Shown here piece by piece: positions 20,498-30,877 of a DNA stretch of 64,000 nucleotides (its first letter is position 1; the number at the start of each line of letters is the position of its first letter). The notes under the pieces were generated by a model. That model did no database searches, had not been told where the DNA came from, and saw nothing but the letters and a program-made list of their open reading frames with translations. The stretch is from assembly GCA_028641055.1 (NCBI GenBank), contig CM054063.1, positions 41,611,304 to 41,675,303 on the forward strand, written 5' to 3'. This DNA is from Alopecurus myosuroides (taxonomy: Eukaryota; Streptophyta; Magnoliopsida; Poales; Poaceae). A program made the position numbers and the translations under genes.

Positions 20498-21494
20498 GCT
20501 TAGGACCCGATCTTTTTGAACAAGAGAGGGGTCCGAGGACCCAGATGCTGCATTCATAGAACCATAGGGAGCAGGTACAGAGAAAGTTCTGTCCTTTTTA
20601 CATCACTTGCCCTGAGATACCTACGATGTGAAAATAAGGGCATAACGTATACAGAAAAGACCCTAGAACAAATTTTGGGAACGCAATCAGGTCCTTGGTC
20701 TTCTCTTCTCCCAGTCCCCGGCGACCTCGAGGCGCGGATGCCACGGTACCAGAGCTTGGTGCTCGTGCACTCTCCAAAACCGACGAGTAGCTCATGCCGC
20801 CGGTTGCAAAGAGCAGGGCGGGGACAAACCACTTGCCCTCCTCTCCGCAACGAGCTACGGGACATGGCTCGGGTGACCTCCGACGAGGAGGAGGAATATG
20901 GGCCGCCGTTTCGGCCGAAGGGCACGTCGACAGACTTCGTCGCCGTGTGATACGCGCAACAGTGCAGCTTTGGTATCCACCACCCTGCAAAACAAGAAGA
21001 AAGCTCATGGCGCCGCTGCCTCCACTCCTCGCCTCCACGGCCGGCCAGAAGAAGCAGCTCCACCAGAGATCCTCCAGATGCAGCGTGGCAAACCCTAACT
21101 TCCAGAGCCAGAAGTCGGGCATCGAGCTTATGAGAGAGGGAGAAATCGCCATGCGTTGTCCCCAGTTTCTCCGCCCACCGGAGTTTCGCCAGAGAAATCG
21201 CGAAGGCCCGCGGCTCGCTTGTGCTGCTCGGACGCACGCACGAGCTCATCCTCGTCGACAAGAAGCCGACCCAAACTAGCAAAGCAGCTACTACAGGAAA
21301 ATGAAACCTAGATCTACCCTGTACAGACCCCGCGCGCAGCAACCCCCTCACGGCCGGCCGGCAACGCCGCCGGAGAACGAGCAGGTGCTCGCCGGGCCCT
21401 CACGAGGGACTCTCAAACCTAGAAGCAGTGGAGGAGCGGTGGGGGAAAAAGTACATGCTTCTATCTAGGCACGCTCTGCGCTTAGGACCCGATC
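20498..21494 (-). mobile_element. 0.97 kb inserted, probably retroposed, segment with 15-bp TSD
   Basis: GCTTAGGACCCGATC occurs at 20498-20512 and again at 21480-21494, exactly bounding a 967-bp segment. The segment starts with TTTTT, i.e. a very short poly(A) at the 3' end of a minus-strand copy, which suits target-primed reverse transcription of an mRNA. Both strands have open frames: minus-strand frames span 21351-20554 and 21152-20598, while a + strand frame ends MARVTSDEEEEYGPPFRPKG...STOP at 20950 with GC-rich third positions. I cannot decide the coding strand or recognise the protein. A short TIR-less DNA insertion is an alternative. Confidence 0.5.
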
Positions 21495-21508
21495 AGCTGT
21501 TTCACCAG

Positions 21509-21515
21509 TATAAAC
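21509..21515 (+). promoter_or_regulatory. Probable TATA box of the cassette gene
   Basis: TATAAAC lies 15 bp after the right TSD of the inserted segment and about 300 bp before the ATG at 21808. The leader has a telo-box-like AAACCCTAG at 21745-21753, common in plant leaders. No transcript data support the start. Confidence 0.45.
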
Positions 21516-21807
21516 GAGGCTCGTACAATGTCTTCGATCTCTCCGTGGTCAAGAATCCTCAATTAGGAAGAAATTCACCTCGACATTATATCAGGTAGTT
21601 GATGATCTCGTCTCTTCAATCACATCCGACGGTCGATCGAGGACGTTCCCACCTAGATCAAAGTCAAAACCAGCCTAGACACACGCTTCTACTCCTCCCC
21701 TCTCCGCTCCCCGTCCTTTCATTCCCGCAGACGGGACGAGTAGGAAACCCTAGACCAAATCGAGGTCGTTTTTGGCTGCGGGAGGAGGCGCCGCAATCTT
21801 GGACCCG

Positions 21808-21905
21808 ATGACCATGATCATCTTGGATGAGTCCAGGGAATCTTATGAAGCGGATGAAAAGCAAGATTTTATGGATCTCATCGAAGAGATTGAGGAAGAT
21901 CGGAA
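21808..21905 (+). CDS. Cassette gene exon 1, part before copia insertion
   Basis: The ATG at 21808 opens MTMIILDESRESYEADE and an acidic helix-like stretch (FMDLIEEIEEDR). The insertion falls after CGGAA (21901-21905). Reading on into the LTR hits TGA at 21919-21921. A second in-frame ATG lies at 21814. The start is chosen because it is the first ATG after the TATA box with a frame that continues across the insertion. Confidence 0.65.
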
Positions 21906-22099
21906 AGAAGACAGATGAGATGCGGTTGTAACCCCTGTGTTTGTATTACTGAGATAGGAGATACATATACATGCAAGGGGAGCGCACGGGGTGGCTCCCG
22001 ATCCTATCTATGCGGGCTAGACCCCATGATAGCGTATACAGGTGGGAATTCCACGCAGAGGAGTACAATACAAAGGTGACATAACTATGTGTCACGACA
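21906..22099 (-). repeat. Copia 3' LTR (194 bp)
   Basis: In minus sense it starts TGTCGTGACAC at 22099, after polypurine GCGGGGGGC, and ends CTGTCTTCT at 21906. It ends in CT rather than CA, as does the other LTR. Confidence 0.9.
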
Positions 22100-22468
22100 G
22101 CCCCCCGCTGTCGGAGCGGCGCCAACGGCGACGTTTAGACTAGAACGAAACTCCTCGAAGACACCTGTGGGCAGCCCCTTGGTGAAGCTGTCGGCATACC
22201 GTAGGCTCGTGGGCACATGGAGGACACGGGCCTCACCGAGAGCGACACGGTCCCCGACGAAATGTAAGTCGATCTCCACGTGTTTGGTCCGCTGATGCTG
22301 CACAGGATTAGTGGATAAGTACATGGCGGAGATGTTGTCACAATAGACAACAGTGGCGCGAGTGGCTGGTCGGTGTAGCTCCTGAAGTAACTCACGAAGC
22401 CAGCAGGACTCGGCGACGCAGTTCGCCACGGCCCGGTACTCGTCCTCTGCACTGGACCGTGACATTGA
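22085..22468 (-). pseudogene. Copia RNase H, C-terminal part
   Basis: It continues the same frame after the TAG: SMSRSSAEDEYRAVANC holds the catalytic glutamate, VVYCDNISAMYLSTNPV the aspartate, KHVEIDLHFVGDRVALG and YADSFTKGLP the end of the domain. It stops at 22085 near the polypurine tract. It degrades RNA in hybrids during reverse transcription. Confidence 0.85.
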
Positions 22469-23310
22469 CTATTGTCGCTTCGAGGACCACAAGACGAGGT
22501 TGCTGCCGAGGTACACGCAGAATCCGGAGGTGGACTTACATGTGTCAGGACAACCAGCCCAGTCGGCGTCAGAGTATGCAACGATGTCGCGTGACGTGTC
22601 CGAGTGGATCTGCAACCCATAATGCGAGGTACCCTGTATATAGCGGAGAATGCGCTTGACAAGAGAGAAGTGGGGTTCATGCGGGGCGTGCATGAACAAG
22701 CAGACTTGCTGCACAGCATGAGAGAGATCTGGCCGCGTGAGTGTGAGGTACCGAAGGGCGCCAGCAAGGCTGCGGTATAGGGTGGGATCACTAAAGAGTT
22801 TGCTGTACTGTCCCGACAACTTGGCCTTGGTGTCCATGGGTGCAGAAATGGGGTTGCAGTTGAGCATGTTGGCGCGCTCCAAGATCTCATAGGCATACTG
22901 CTGTTGCGAAAGGAAGAGGCCGGAGGCAGTGCGCTGTACATTCACACGAAGGAAATGATGTACGTCACCAAGGTCGGTCATGTGGAATTCTCCACGGAGA
23001 GAGGCGATGATCTGGTGGAGAAGATGGGTGCTGCTGGCGGTGAGGAGGATATCATCTACATAAAGTAGGAGGTAGGAAGTAGTGGACCCGTGGCGAAGAA
23101 TGAACAAAGAGGAATCACACCGTGAAGCAGTGAAGCCGAGAGTTTTTAAGAAGGTGGTGAACCGACTAAACCAGGTGCGTGGTGCCTGTTTGAGACCGTA
23201 CAGAGATTTCTTGAGGCGACAGACATGATGTGGCGAAGTGGAATCAACAAAACCGGATGGTTGCTGACAGTAGACAGTTTCCTCAAGATCTCCTTGTAAG
23301 AAGGCATTTT
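22469..23310 (-). pseudogene. Copia reverse transcriptase, core and C-terminus
   Basis: After the frame change the enzyme continues with AFLQGDLEETVYCQQPSGF, LYGLKQAPRTWFSRF, catalytic YVDD at 23051-23062, and the connector LTRPDLSHAVQQVCLFMH. It reaches VAYSDADWAGCPDTCKSTSG, the start of RNase H, and stops at TAG 22469-22471. Confidence 0.88.
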
Positions 23311-25460
23311 TTAACATCCATCTCATGAATGGGCCATGAATGAGAGGCAGCGATGCTGAGAACCACACGGATGGTGGAGGGCTTGACCACAGGGCTAAAT
23401 GTCTCATCATAATCAACACCGGCTTGTTGGGAAAAGCCGCGAACAACCCACCGAGCGTTATAGCGCGCCAGAGAGCCATCTGTGTTGAGCTTGTGGCGAA
23501 AGATCCATTTGCCCGTCACGACGTTAACACCTGCAGGACAAGGCACTAGAGACCAAGTGTCATTCTGAATTAGAGCGTTAAATTCGTCAAGCATAGCATC
23601 GTGCCAATGACGATCTTTAAGTGCAGCATGGTACATGGAAGGAATGGGGGAAATGGGTGTAGAAACGTGTAGGGTGAAGTTCTGTTTGGGCATGAAATAA
23701 CTGTGTTTGGCACGAGTGCTCATTTGGTGTGCATTTGTGGGTGGCTCTAGCGGAATGGCTTTAGGGGGAAAAGCGTGCGAAGGTGGCGCTTGCGGGCTGG
23801 CTGGAGCTGCGCCTAGGTGGGTTGGTGAGGGGGACCGTGCGGGCCAGCAGGTGGATCCCAAGGTGGATCTGTCGGAGGCGCATGCGGGTGCATGGGGGGA
23901 GCACGAGGCGGATGGGCTGGGCGCGTCAGGCGCGTCAGTCCTACATGCGGAGAGATCCGTGCGGGTGGATCCGTGCGGAGTGGGTGGTTGGGTGGGGCGC
24001 GGGAGGGTAGGTGGCGGGCGGTGGTTGGCGCGCGGGGCGTACGAGGTAGGTGGATCTGGGGCGGGGCCAGAGCGGATCAATGCACGGGATCCGGAGCGGA
24101 TCGGATGGGCAGGGGCTGGATCGTGTGTGATTTTTGTGGCTGGGGGCGTTGTGGCCTGCGGTGTGCCATCGGTGTAGGGGAACGAATTTTCGTTGAAAAT
24201 AACGTGGAGAGACACAATGATTTTGCGGGTGGCTAGGTCGAGGCACCTATATTCCTTGTGTTCTCGAGGGTATCCCAGGAAGACACAGCGAGTCGAACGT
24301 GGGGTGAGTTTATGTGCCGCGGTGGCGTATGCGTTTGGGAAACACAAGCAACCGAACGTGCGCAAGTGGGCATAGAAAGGATGCGCTCCGTAGAGAAGGT
24401 AATGGGGTGTGAGGTTGTGGATGGCGCGAGACGGGCGTATGTTTAACAAGTTTGTGGCGGTGTGGAGTGCTTCCACCCAAAAGGGTGGCGGTAGAGTGGC
24501 TTGGAAGAGGAGTGTGCGCACAATATCGTTAGTGGTGCGAATGAGGCGTTCGGCGCGGCCGTTTTGGGGGGACGTGTATGGGCAGGAGAGACGTAGGGAG
24601 ATTCTGTGGGTGGTGAGGTGGGTACGAAGACGGGAGGTGAGGAATTCTCCTACATTGTGACGCTGAAGGCATTTGAGAGTTTTGTTGAACTTGATGGTGA
24701 TGAATGCAAAGAAGTGGATTAGGGTATCACAAGTGTCAGATTTTTGGCGCAAGGGGAAGGTCCACGAAAAGTGTGAATAATCATCAAGAATAACTAGATA
24801 GTACTTATAGCCAGAGAAACTAACAAAAGGAGAGGTCCATAAATCACAATGTATCATATCGAAAGAAGCAATCGCACGAGAATGTGATGTAGAAATTGGG
24901 AGGCGAGCCTGTTTGCCTAGCTGACAAGCATCACAAAAGGAATGTCTAGATGCAACAATATTACATGAAGAAAGCAAATCAAGTGGTAAATGAGCTAGAG
25001 CATTGGGGCTGGGATGCCCAAGGCGACGATGCCAGAGGTCGCCGGTGACGGTGAACACCGAAGAGGAGATGCCATTATTGCCGTAGAAGGGGTAGAGGTC
25101 GTCGGAGCTATTGGACCTCATGATCATTGTCTTGGTGGCTAGGTCCTTCACAGAGAAGCCAAAGGGATCAAATTCAATGGAGCAGGAATTATCACGAGTG
25201 AATTTACGAGTGCTAATGATGTTTGTGACAATGTTAGGAGAGACTAGGACATTATTGAGGTGAAAAGGGCGTGCGGTGAGATGAGCAGTACCAGTAGCTA
25301 CAACAGGAAGATTCGAACCATTGCCTACCATGATATATCTAGAATTTGGCTCTAAGTTGGAAGAAGACGAGGTCAATATACCTGGCGTGCCGGTGACGTG
25401 TGAGGAGGCGCCAGAGTCCATCAACCACTCTCCTCGAGGTGGTAGCCGGAGCCATAGTTG
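23283..25460 (-). pseudogene. Copia protease, integrase and reverse transcriptase N-terminus
   Basis: Protease motif MDSGASSH lies near 25410. The GAG-pre-integrase zinc finger reads HRRLGHPSP ... CDACQLGK. In the integrase core the first aspartate (FDMIHCDLW) and the glutamate (QNGRAERL) are present, but the second aspartate has become histidine (RHNVGEF where CDN.GEF is usual; codon at 24657-24659), so strand transfer would be lost. A proline-rich linker follows, then the reverse transcriptase start (RYNARWVVRGFSQQAGVDYD, 20 residues). The frame breaks near 23290 inside MDVK.AFL. Confidence 0.85.
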
Positions 25461-26821
25461 GAGGCATGGTTCACCATGGCATTGTTGTCCCAAGTGGGTG
25501 TCTGGTACGGTGGTGGCTGGTGAAACTGGTACGGGGGCGTCTGCACGGCATGAGGAGACATGGCCATGACGGGGTAGGCATGGTGCGGTGCACCGGGGCC
25601 AGCACCGAGAAGACCGACAGGTTGCCACGGTGGTCGAGAGGGGAAAGGGGTCCCCATCGAAGCGAAGTACCCCAGCCACGGTTGCTGGTGACCGCCCCGA
25701 TTCCCTCCGCACTTGTTGTACTGGTCGCCGCGCCCGCGGCCTCCGCCACGGCCGCCTTGGTAGCCACCTTGGTAGCCGCCGGGATGACCACCCTGGTTGG
25801 TTTGGAAACCACGGCCGCCTCCATTGTATCCGCCCGGATTGCCGTAGGCGGCATTGCCGGTGTAGCCGCGCCCGCCGGAGCCGCGCCCACCGTGATCACC
25901 GTTGGAGCCGGAGCCGCGATCACCGCGGCTAGAGCCGTGATCACCACTGGTGGCGCCGCGATCACCGCCGCATGTGTCCCGAGAGCCGTGCTGGACGACG
26001 AGGGCCTGCGCGCCGGCGGCTTCTTCCTTGGCGGCGACGTCCATCTTCAGTTCGGCGAGGCGGAGGCGAGAGTGGGCGGCGGCGAAGGTGGGGAAGGGCT
26101 TGGTCCCCTCGATGAACTCAGCTTGGATGGAGAATTTCTTGCCAAGACCGTCGACCATCTGCATGGTCAGATCACGGTCGGAGATCGGAGCTCCAACGTC
26201 AGCCAGCGAGTCGGAGATCTGACGAAGGCGGCGGCAATACTCATCGATGGACAAGTCATTGCGCTTCATCTGGCGGAATTCGCGAGATAGCATCATGGCA
26301 CGGGACTCTTGGTTGTCGAAGAAGAATTCATGGAGGCGGGTCCAGGCCGAGAGCGCCGTGATGTTCTCCGACATGACGACCTCCTAGAGGGAGTCCGAGA
26401 GGGTGGTGATGATCCACAGCGCGATGTCGATGTCGTCCTGGTGCCATTCTTCATCGGCGTGCCGGTGCTCATGCCCGGGCTCGATGTGATCGCACGCACG
26501 GCGTCGATCAAGCAGGAAGAGGAAGAAGTGCCGCCACTTCGAGAAATTGGTCGCAGAAGCATCGAGTTTGAACTTGATGTAATTGTGTACGCTGTCCTCG
26601 CGGATGGAGAGGGTGCGGTGAGAAGGAACAGCGCCTAGAGCAGCGAGGGTGACGGCAGATTGGGTCAGGGGGATGGTGACCGGAAGGGTGTCGCTGCCGA
26701 GATCACTAAGAGAGGCGCGGGGCATGGGTGGGGTGGAAGAAAAACGAGAGGGGTGTGAGGTATTGAGAGGGGTGTGAGGATCAGTATCTAGGGGGCTTGC
26801 GGCGGCGGCGTCGCCGGCCAT
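25421..26821 (-). pseudogene. Copia Gag, glycine-rich, one internal stop
   Basis: The frame opens at ATG 26821 (MAGDAAAASPLDTD), includes HNYIKFKLDASATNFSKW, the usual start of the copia Gag core, and has a TAG at 26384-26386, after which it continues in the same frame (MSENITALSAWTRLHEFF, ... FRQMKRNDLSIDEYCRRL, MQMVDGLGKKFSIQ). The C-terminal third is Gly/Tyr/Arg-rich (GGYQGGYQGGRGGGRGRG). Where a CCHC knuckle normally lies there is only CGGNRGGH, so no proper zinc knuckle is visible. It ends HLEESG-stop at 25421, one frame away from the protease. Confidence 0.8.
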
Positions 26822-26845
26822 GGCCGAGCTCGGGAGGCTCGTCTG

Positions 26846-26857
26846 GCTCTGATACCA
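26846..26857 (-). promoter_or_regulatory. Copia primer-binding site
   Basis: In minus sense TGGTATCAGAGC, a perfect match to the initiator tRNA-Met complement, directly after the LTR. Confidence 0.92.
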
Positions 26858-27051
26858 AGAAGACAGATGAGATGCGGTTGTAACCCCTGTGTTTGTATTA
26901 CTGAGATAGGAGATACATATACATGCGAGGGGAGCGCACGGGGTGGCTCTCGATCCTATCTATGCGGGCTAGACCCCATGATAGCGTATACAGGTGGGAA
27001 TTACATGCATAGGAGTACAATACAAAGGTGACATAACTATGTGTCACGACA
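26858..27051 (-). repeat. Copia 5' LTR (194 bp)
   Basis: Same length and ends as the 3' LTR; the minus-sense 3' end abuts the primer-binding site with no gap. Differences from the other LTR include A/G near position 70 of the LTR and three changes near GGGAATTACATGCATAGG. Confidence 0.9.
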
Positions 27052-27109
27052 CGGAAGAACGGTACATACACATACGAGATGCCGCAGCCACATATTGTCA
27101 AGTACCATG
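27052..27109 (+). CDS. Cassette gene exon 1, part after copia insertion
   Basis: The repeated target site CGGAA (27052-27056) is followed by the continuation KNGTYTYEMPQPHIVKYH. The donor is ATG|GTAAAC at 27109/27110, leaving one base of a split codon. Removing 21906-27051 plus one TSD copy restores one open exon of 151 bases, which proves the insertion hit an existing exon. Confidence 0.72.
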
Positions 27110-27304
27110 GTAAACTTTAGCTTCCATCCATACTTTGTTAATCTGTATCTATCATGCTTTCTTCCTTTGTTCGTTATTATTGCTCAAAATATTACTTGCG
27201 CTTTGCGCGCCTGCGAAATTTCTTAATCAAAGAGCATGCCTTGCCACCATATCTATTCTGATTTTTCTGATGATGCTTTCTTGTTTGTGTACTTTTTCTG
27301 AAAG

Positions 27305-27447
27305 ATCTCTTGGGGAAGTTATGGGGATGGGAGAGACTGTTCCCAATCGGGGAAGCGGTGTCGTGGTCACACTATAACGCCTACCTTGAACAGTACCACT
27401 CTCGGAATGTTAATGCAGTTAGGACCGGAGCTGCTCTCGCTCAGACT
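27305..27447 (+). CDS. Cassette gene exon 2 (module 1, part A)
   Basis: Acceptor CTGAAAG|ATC; two bases complete the codon split by intron 1 (195 bp). It encodes LLGKLWGWERLFPIGEAV, then WSHYNAYLEQYHSRN and TGAALAQT, and ends at ACT|GTAAGT in phase 0. It matches exon 6. Tryptophan/tyrosine-rich, no known domain. Confidence 0.75.
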
Positions 27448-27848
27448 GTAAGTAAACCTTCCGCACCTTCACCGAACCATCCATTTATAGTACTAGATCT
27501 GGATTGGAAGATACGCGACGGCCGGTGCCGATGAGAGAGAGGGAGGATCACAACTCGTCGAGGTCAATCACCGTCAGTTTGTTCGGAGGAGAGGAGACGA
27601 GATTGACTGGGAGAGGGAAGCGACGACCAAAGCGGCGCGTGGCCGAGAAGATGCCTTCCCATCGACAGCTGCACCGCATGCCAAACGCGAAAAGAAGGCC
27701 CACATGACAGCGTCAGCGGACTCGGCAGATGGGCTGAGAAGCCTCCGTTGGCTCTCGGCTTAAAGCCATAGATAAATCCCGCTTCTATTTTGTTTTTATT
27801 TCGGCTGTTCTGTTTGCTAAAGTTAATTTTGATGATGGTTTCAAGCAG

Positions 27849-28019
27849 TGTCTCAACAGTGAGGAGCAACTTGTGTCTGTGTTGATGAAGATGCCGATGA
27901 AATCTGAAATATTTCCCATGTCGGAATCAATCGTTCTAAGTTGCCTGATCCACCAGCGTGTGCTTGCACTCATACGAACAGGTTGCAGCTTTTCTGATGT
28001 TTACGGTGCCGCTTTGCTG
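27849..28019 (+). CDS. Cassette gene exon 3 (module 1, part B)
   Basis: 57 codons between AAGCAG|TGT and CTG|GTACGT, phase 0 on both sides. It starts CLNSEEQLVSVLMKM and includes SCLIHQRVLALIRTGCSF. It matches exon 7 in length and in the CL..E.L and L.IRTG positions. Intron 2 (27448-27847) holds a GC-rich stretch but no supported gene. Confidence 0.75.
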
Positions 28020-28645
28020 GTACGTTCCTCACCTGGCTGTAACAAACTAGGCATACTTGAACCTATTTTATCTATGTCCAGTTATCAATTTCTCCTAGAA
28101 AGCTTAGTTCTACTTATTCTTACTGCCTTGATATTCAAAGAACTACGTTCTGCTGGGTGTTCATACGCAGTTGTACTGTTGTACAAACTAGAACTTCAAC
28201 CATATTGTAACCACCAACAACCTCGATATGACCTGCACTACAAATTAATTGCATGGATTGAGTTTTCCTTTTTTGGCTACATGGTTTTCTTTTATTCAAG
28301 CTGATATTGGTGCTTCCATCTATCTAACAGTCTGTTTTATTTTACTCAAACATTGAAAAGTATCTTTTTTGCTGTGTGTGAGTAGGGAGTAGCTGCATGA
28401 TAGTAGATTTGTCCCGTTTCTTCAATTCTTATTGTCACTTATGTTATCCATGTGGGTAGCTTGGACTGGCACTGTCCAACTTTGCGCATACGCCATAAGT
28501 AATATAGTTGAAATCTATCTTTGGGTACATCATAGTAGAAACTTGGCGGCTTTGTTTTTATGAAGGATAAATTGGCCCCTAAATTTGCCTTTTTTTGCTT
28601 GACTTATTTATTGTCATTGTACTAATGCAAAATGATGTTTTCAAG

Positions 28646-28807
28646 TGTATTGCCAAGGAGGCTGACCTGACGTGTCAGTTGCTGAGGTGTGGCGCTGATC
28701 CGGTCGATGATTACTGTATCGACCAGGGCAGATACATACGCATGTGTGCCTTGAGCCTTATGAACTGCACACCGGACAAGTCTGTTGCTGCCTCCGCTGT
28801 CATGTTG
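28646..28807 (+). CDS. Cassette gene exon 4 (module 1, part C)
   Basis: 54 codons between TTCAAG|TGT and TTG|GTAAGT, phase 0. Begins CIAKEADLTCQLLRCGADP, ends KSVAASAVML. Seven cysteines in 54 residues. It closely matches exon 8. Intron 3 (28020-28645) shows no gene. Confidence 0.75.
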
Positions 28808-28977
28808 GTAAGTGCACGCCTTACAAAAAAAAAAAACACCTAATATTACCTATGAGTCTTACGCCTCTTGTGTCAAACTTAATATTATCATCCATACATT
28901 TGACCTTACAAGCCGCACTTTGCACATTTTTGTTTTATTGGCAATAATTGCAAACTGATGTGTGGCTTCAATTTAAG

Positions 28978-29474
28978 GGTATGGCAAATGAAGCTAAAAT
29001 GATGTGTGAGTGGATGATTAAAAATAACAATCCTGTTGATTTATTTGAGGATCTCATACCTGATGAGATTTCGGACTGCCACAGAGTGCGGTACCGAACC
29101 TTGAATGTTATGGTCAACATGCTAGAAAAGACTTCTGCTGATGGAGGGTACAAGTTTTACAAGGAAGGGCCTGCTAGTAGAAATGGTCCTGGTGGTGATG
29201 GGAATGGCTTTACTGCTGATGGAGGGCACAAGATTGACAAGGAAGAGTCTTCTGCTGATGGAGGGTACCAGATTGACAAGGAAGGGCCTGCTAGTACAAA
29301 TGGTCCTGGTGGTGATGGGAATGGATTTACTGCTGATGGAGGTCACAAGATTGACAAGGAAGAGTCTTCTGCTTATGGAGGGTACAAGATTTACAAGGAA
29401 GGGCCTGCTAGTAGAAATGGTCCTGGTGGTGATGGGAATGGATTTACTGCTGATGGAGCAGCAAACACCATAGG
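28978..29474 (+). CDS. Cassette gene exon 5 with in-frame 117-bp repeats
   Basis: Acceptor TTTAAG|GGT; ends TAGG|GTATGG in phase 2. The first part (GMANEAKMMCEWMIKNNNP, then DLIPDEISDCHRVRYRTLN) has no counterpart after exon 8. Then 2.8 units of 39 residues follow (start codons at 29143, 29260, 29377) of the type GGYKIDKEGPASRNGPGGDG, hydrophilic and Gly/Asp/Lys-rich, probably unstructured. The exon forms the linker between the two cassettes. Confidence 0.75.
29143..29474 (+). repeat. 117-bp tandem repeat inside exon 5
   Basis: Unit starts at 29143, 29260 and 29377; the last unit is cut by the exon end. Period 117 is a multiple of three, and copies differ by only a few bases, so the array is young and frame-preserving. 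Confidence 0.9.
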
Positions 29475-29600
29475 GTATGGATGTTCCTTTTGTTTTTTGT
29501 TCTTTCTTGATGCAGCTATATGTAGTACTAAGAGAATTAGTTTGTTACTTCTTGATGATAAGCATTATAATACTATACAATTTTACTGTGTTATCACCAG

Positions 29601-29859
29601 AGGCAGCATTTCAGATGCAATGAATTCTCAGTATAAGAAAGAGATTAAAGGTGGTGAGGATCGTTTGGAGGAACTATGGGGGTGGAAAAGGCTGCTGCCA
29701 CTGTCTGGTTCTGTTAAGTGGGACGACTATTACAGCTATCTTGAGGAGTATTACAAACACAATGCCTCTGAGTTTGTTGCTTGTGCTCTTGCTGATCAAA
29801 ATCCCGATGATCGAAAAACTGCCAGTGATGCTTACATGGGTGCTGCTCTTGCCAAATCT
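29601..29859 (+). CDS. Cassette gene exon 6 (module 2, part A)
   Basis: Acceptor CACCAG|AGG; the first base completes the codon left by exon 5. It encodes GSISDAMNSQYKKEIKGG, then LEELWGWKRLLPLSGSVKW and YSYLEEYYKHN, ending AALAKS before GTAAGT. It is exon 2 with an N-terminal extension and a charged insert before AALAKS. Confidence 0.75.
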
Positions 29860-29951
29860 GTAAGTAACCTTCTTGCTTCTTTGCTGAACCATCAGTTACC
29901 TAACTGAAACTGTTCTGCACTAATATATTTCGAACTCACAATTTTTTCTAG

Positions 29952-30125
29952 TGTCTCAAGATGGAGGATGAACTACTGTCCGAGTGGAAGTCTCGAGTGA
30001 AACGTTGTTTGGATGAGACTTTACCAATCAGCACTATCATTCAGAGCAGCCTTATCAAGGACCTAGCACTTTCAATTTGCAGAACAGGGGGTGAATTATT
30101 TGCTCCTTCTGATGTTGCTTTTGTG
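29952..30125 (+). CDS. Cassette gene exon 7 (module 2, part B)
   Basis: 58 codons between TTCTAG|TGT and GTG|GTAAGT, phase 0. Starts CLKMEDELLSEWKSRV; the end has LALSICRTGGELFAPSDVAF. It corresponds to exon 3. Intron 6 is only 92 bp. Intron 7 (30126-30877) is long and shows no gene. Confidence 0.75.
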
Positions 30126-30877
30126 GTAAGTGCCTACCTTGCCCGAACAAACCAGCCAAAACATTTTTTTTTGTACCGTACCACTGGAATTCTATTTATG
30201 TCTGAATCCTGGTAACTGAATGTGTGCTGCTGAATCCTAGTGACCAAAATAAGTGTAAATGAGGCAAGAAAATAAAAAAAAACCTTTTCATCTCACTGTC
30301 CTGTTACCGTTAAGACGTACGAACTAGTCCTACTCATTGTCATAAATTAAGGGCAATCATCTGCTCTCTATCAGCCGCTTTGAAAAAAAATGGTGTAAAC
30401 TTTTATAACCAACGTTAAGAATTAATTGCCCGTTTCAAGGTTTCCAGTCTTGGCTTCACACTTCTGTTTGATATAGAAGTTGAAATCATTGCCTATCTTG
30501 ATGTCCCATATATGCTTAGTTCTTTTGGAAGTTGGCACAAGAAGCATATCCAGTAATACACCATTAACCTGCCTTCTTGATCTGCTGCCTTTTAAACAAT
30601 GGTTACCCTTGAAGGCTTGACTGTGAGATTCGGTTCTAGTTTAATGTGACAGACATATACATTATATTGACTAGTGTGGTGTAGGAGTAAGTTCACAAGA
30701 TTATGTCCTTATGAACACAGGTCTTACATGCTCTTGTCCGAGTGGATATATAGCTTGGACACATTCTATCCAACTCAACTCATACATACACACCTTCAGT
30801 AAAGCAGTAGTTCTTTGGGTATATTTCGTTTGATTCTTTCTATGGTCTCTTGACTGATGGAATACTTTGGTTTCAAG

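Larger units (their letters stand above)
21906..27051 (-). mobile_element. Complete Ty1/copia retrotransposon in exon 1 (TSD CGGAA)
   Basis: Two 194-bp LTRs (21906-22099 and 26858-27051) bound a minus-strand gag-pol region; CGGAA is repeated at 21901-21905 and 27052-27056. Primer-binding site and polypurine tract are in place. The LTRs differ at five positions by eye (about 97.4% identity), which at the usual grass LTR rate of 1.3e-8 per site per year means roughly one million years. Two in-frame stops, two frame changes and a lost integrase residue mark it as inactive. Confidence 0.93.

Noticed and set aside
22459..26638. Plus-strand frames within the copia element, including a 296-codon one at 25400-26290
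   Set aside because: They mirror the glycine-rich gag and proline-rich linker on the minus strand and have no independent motif.
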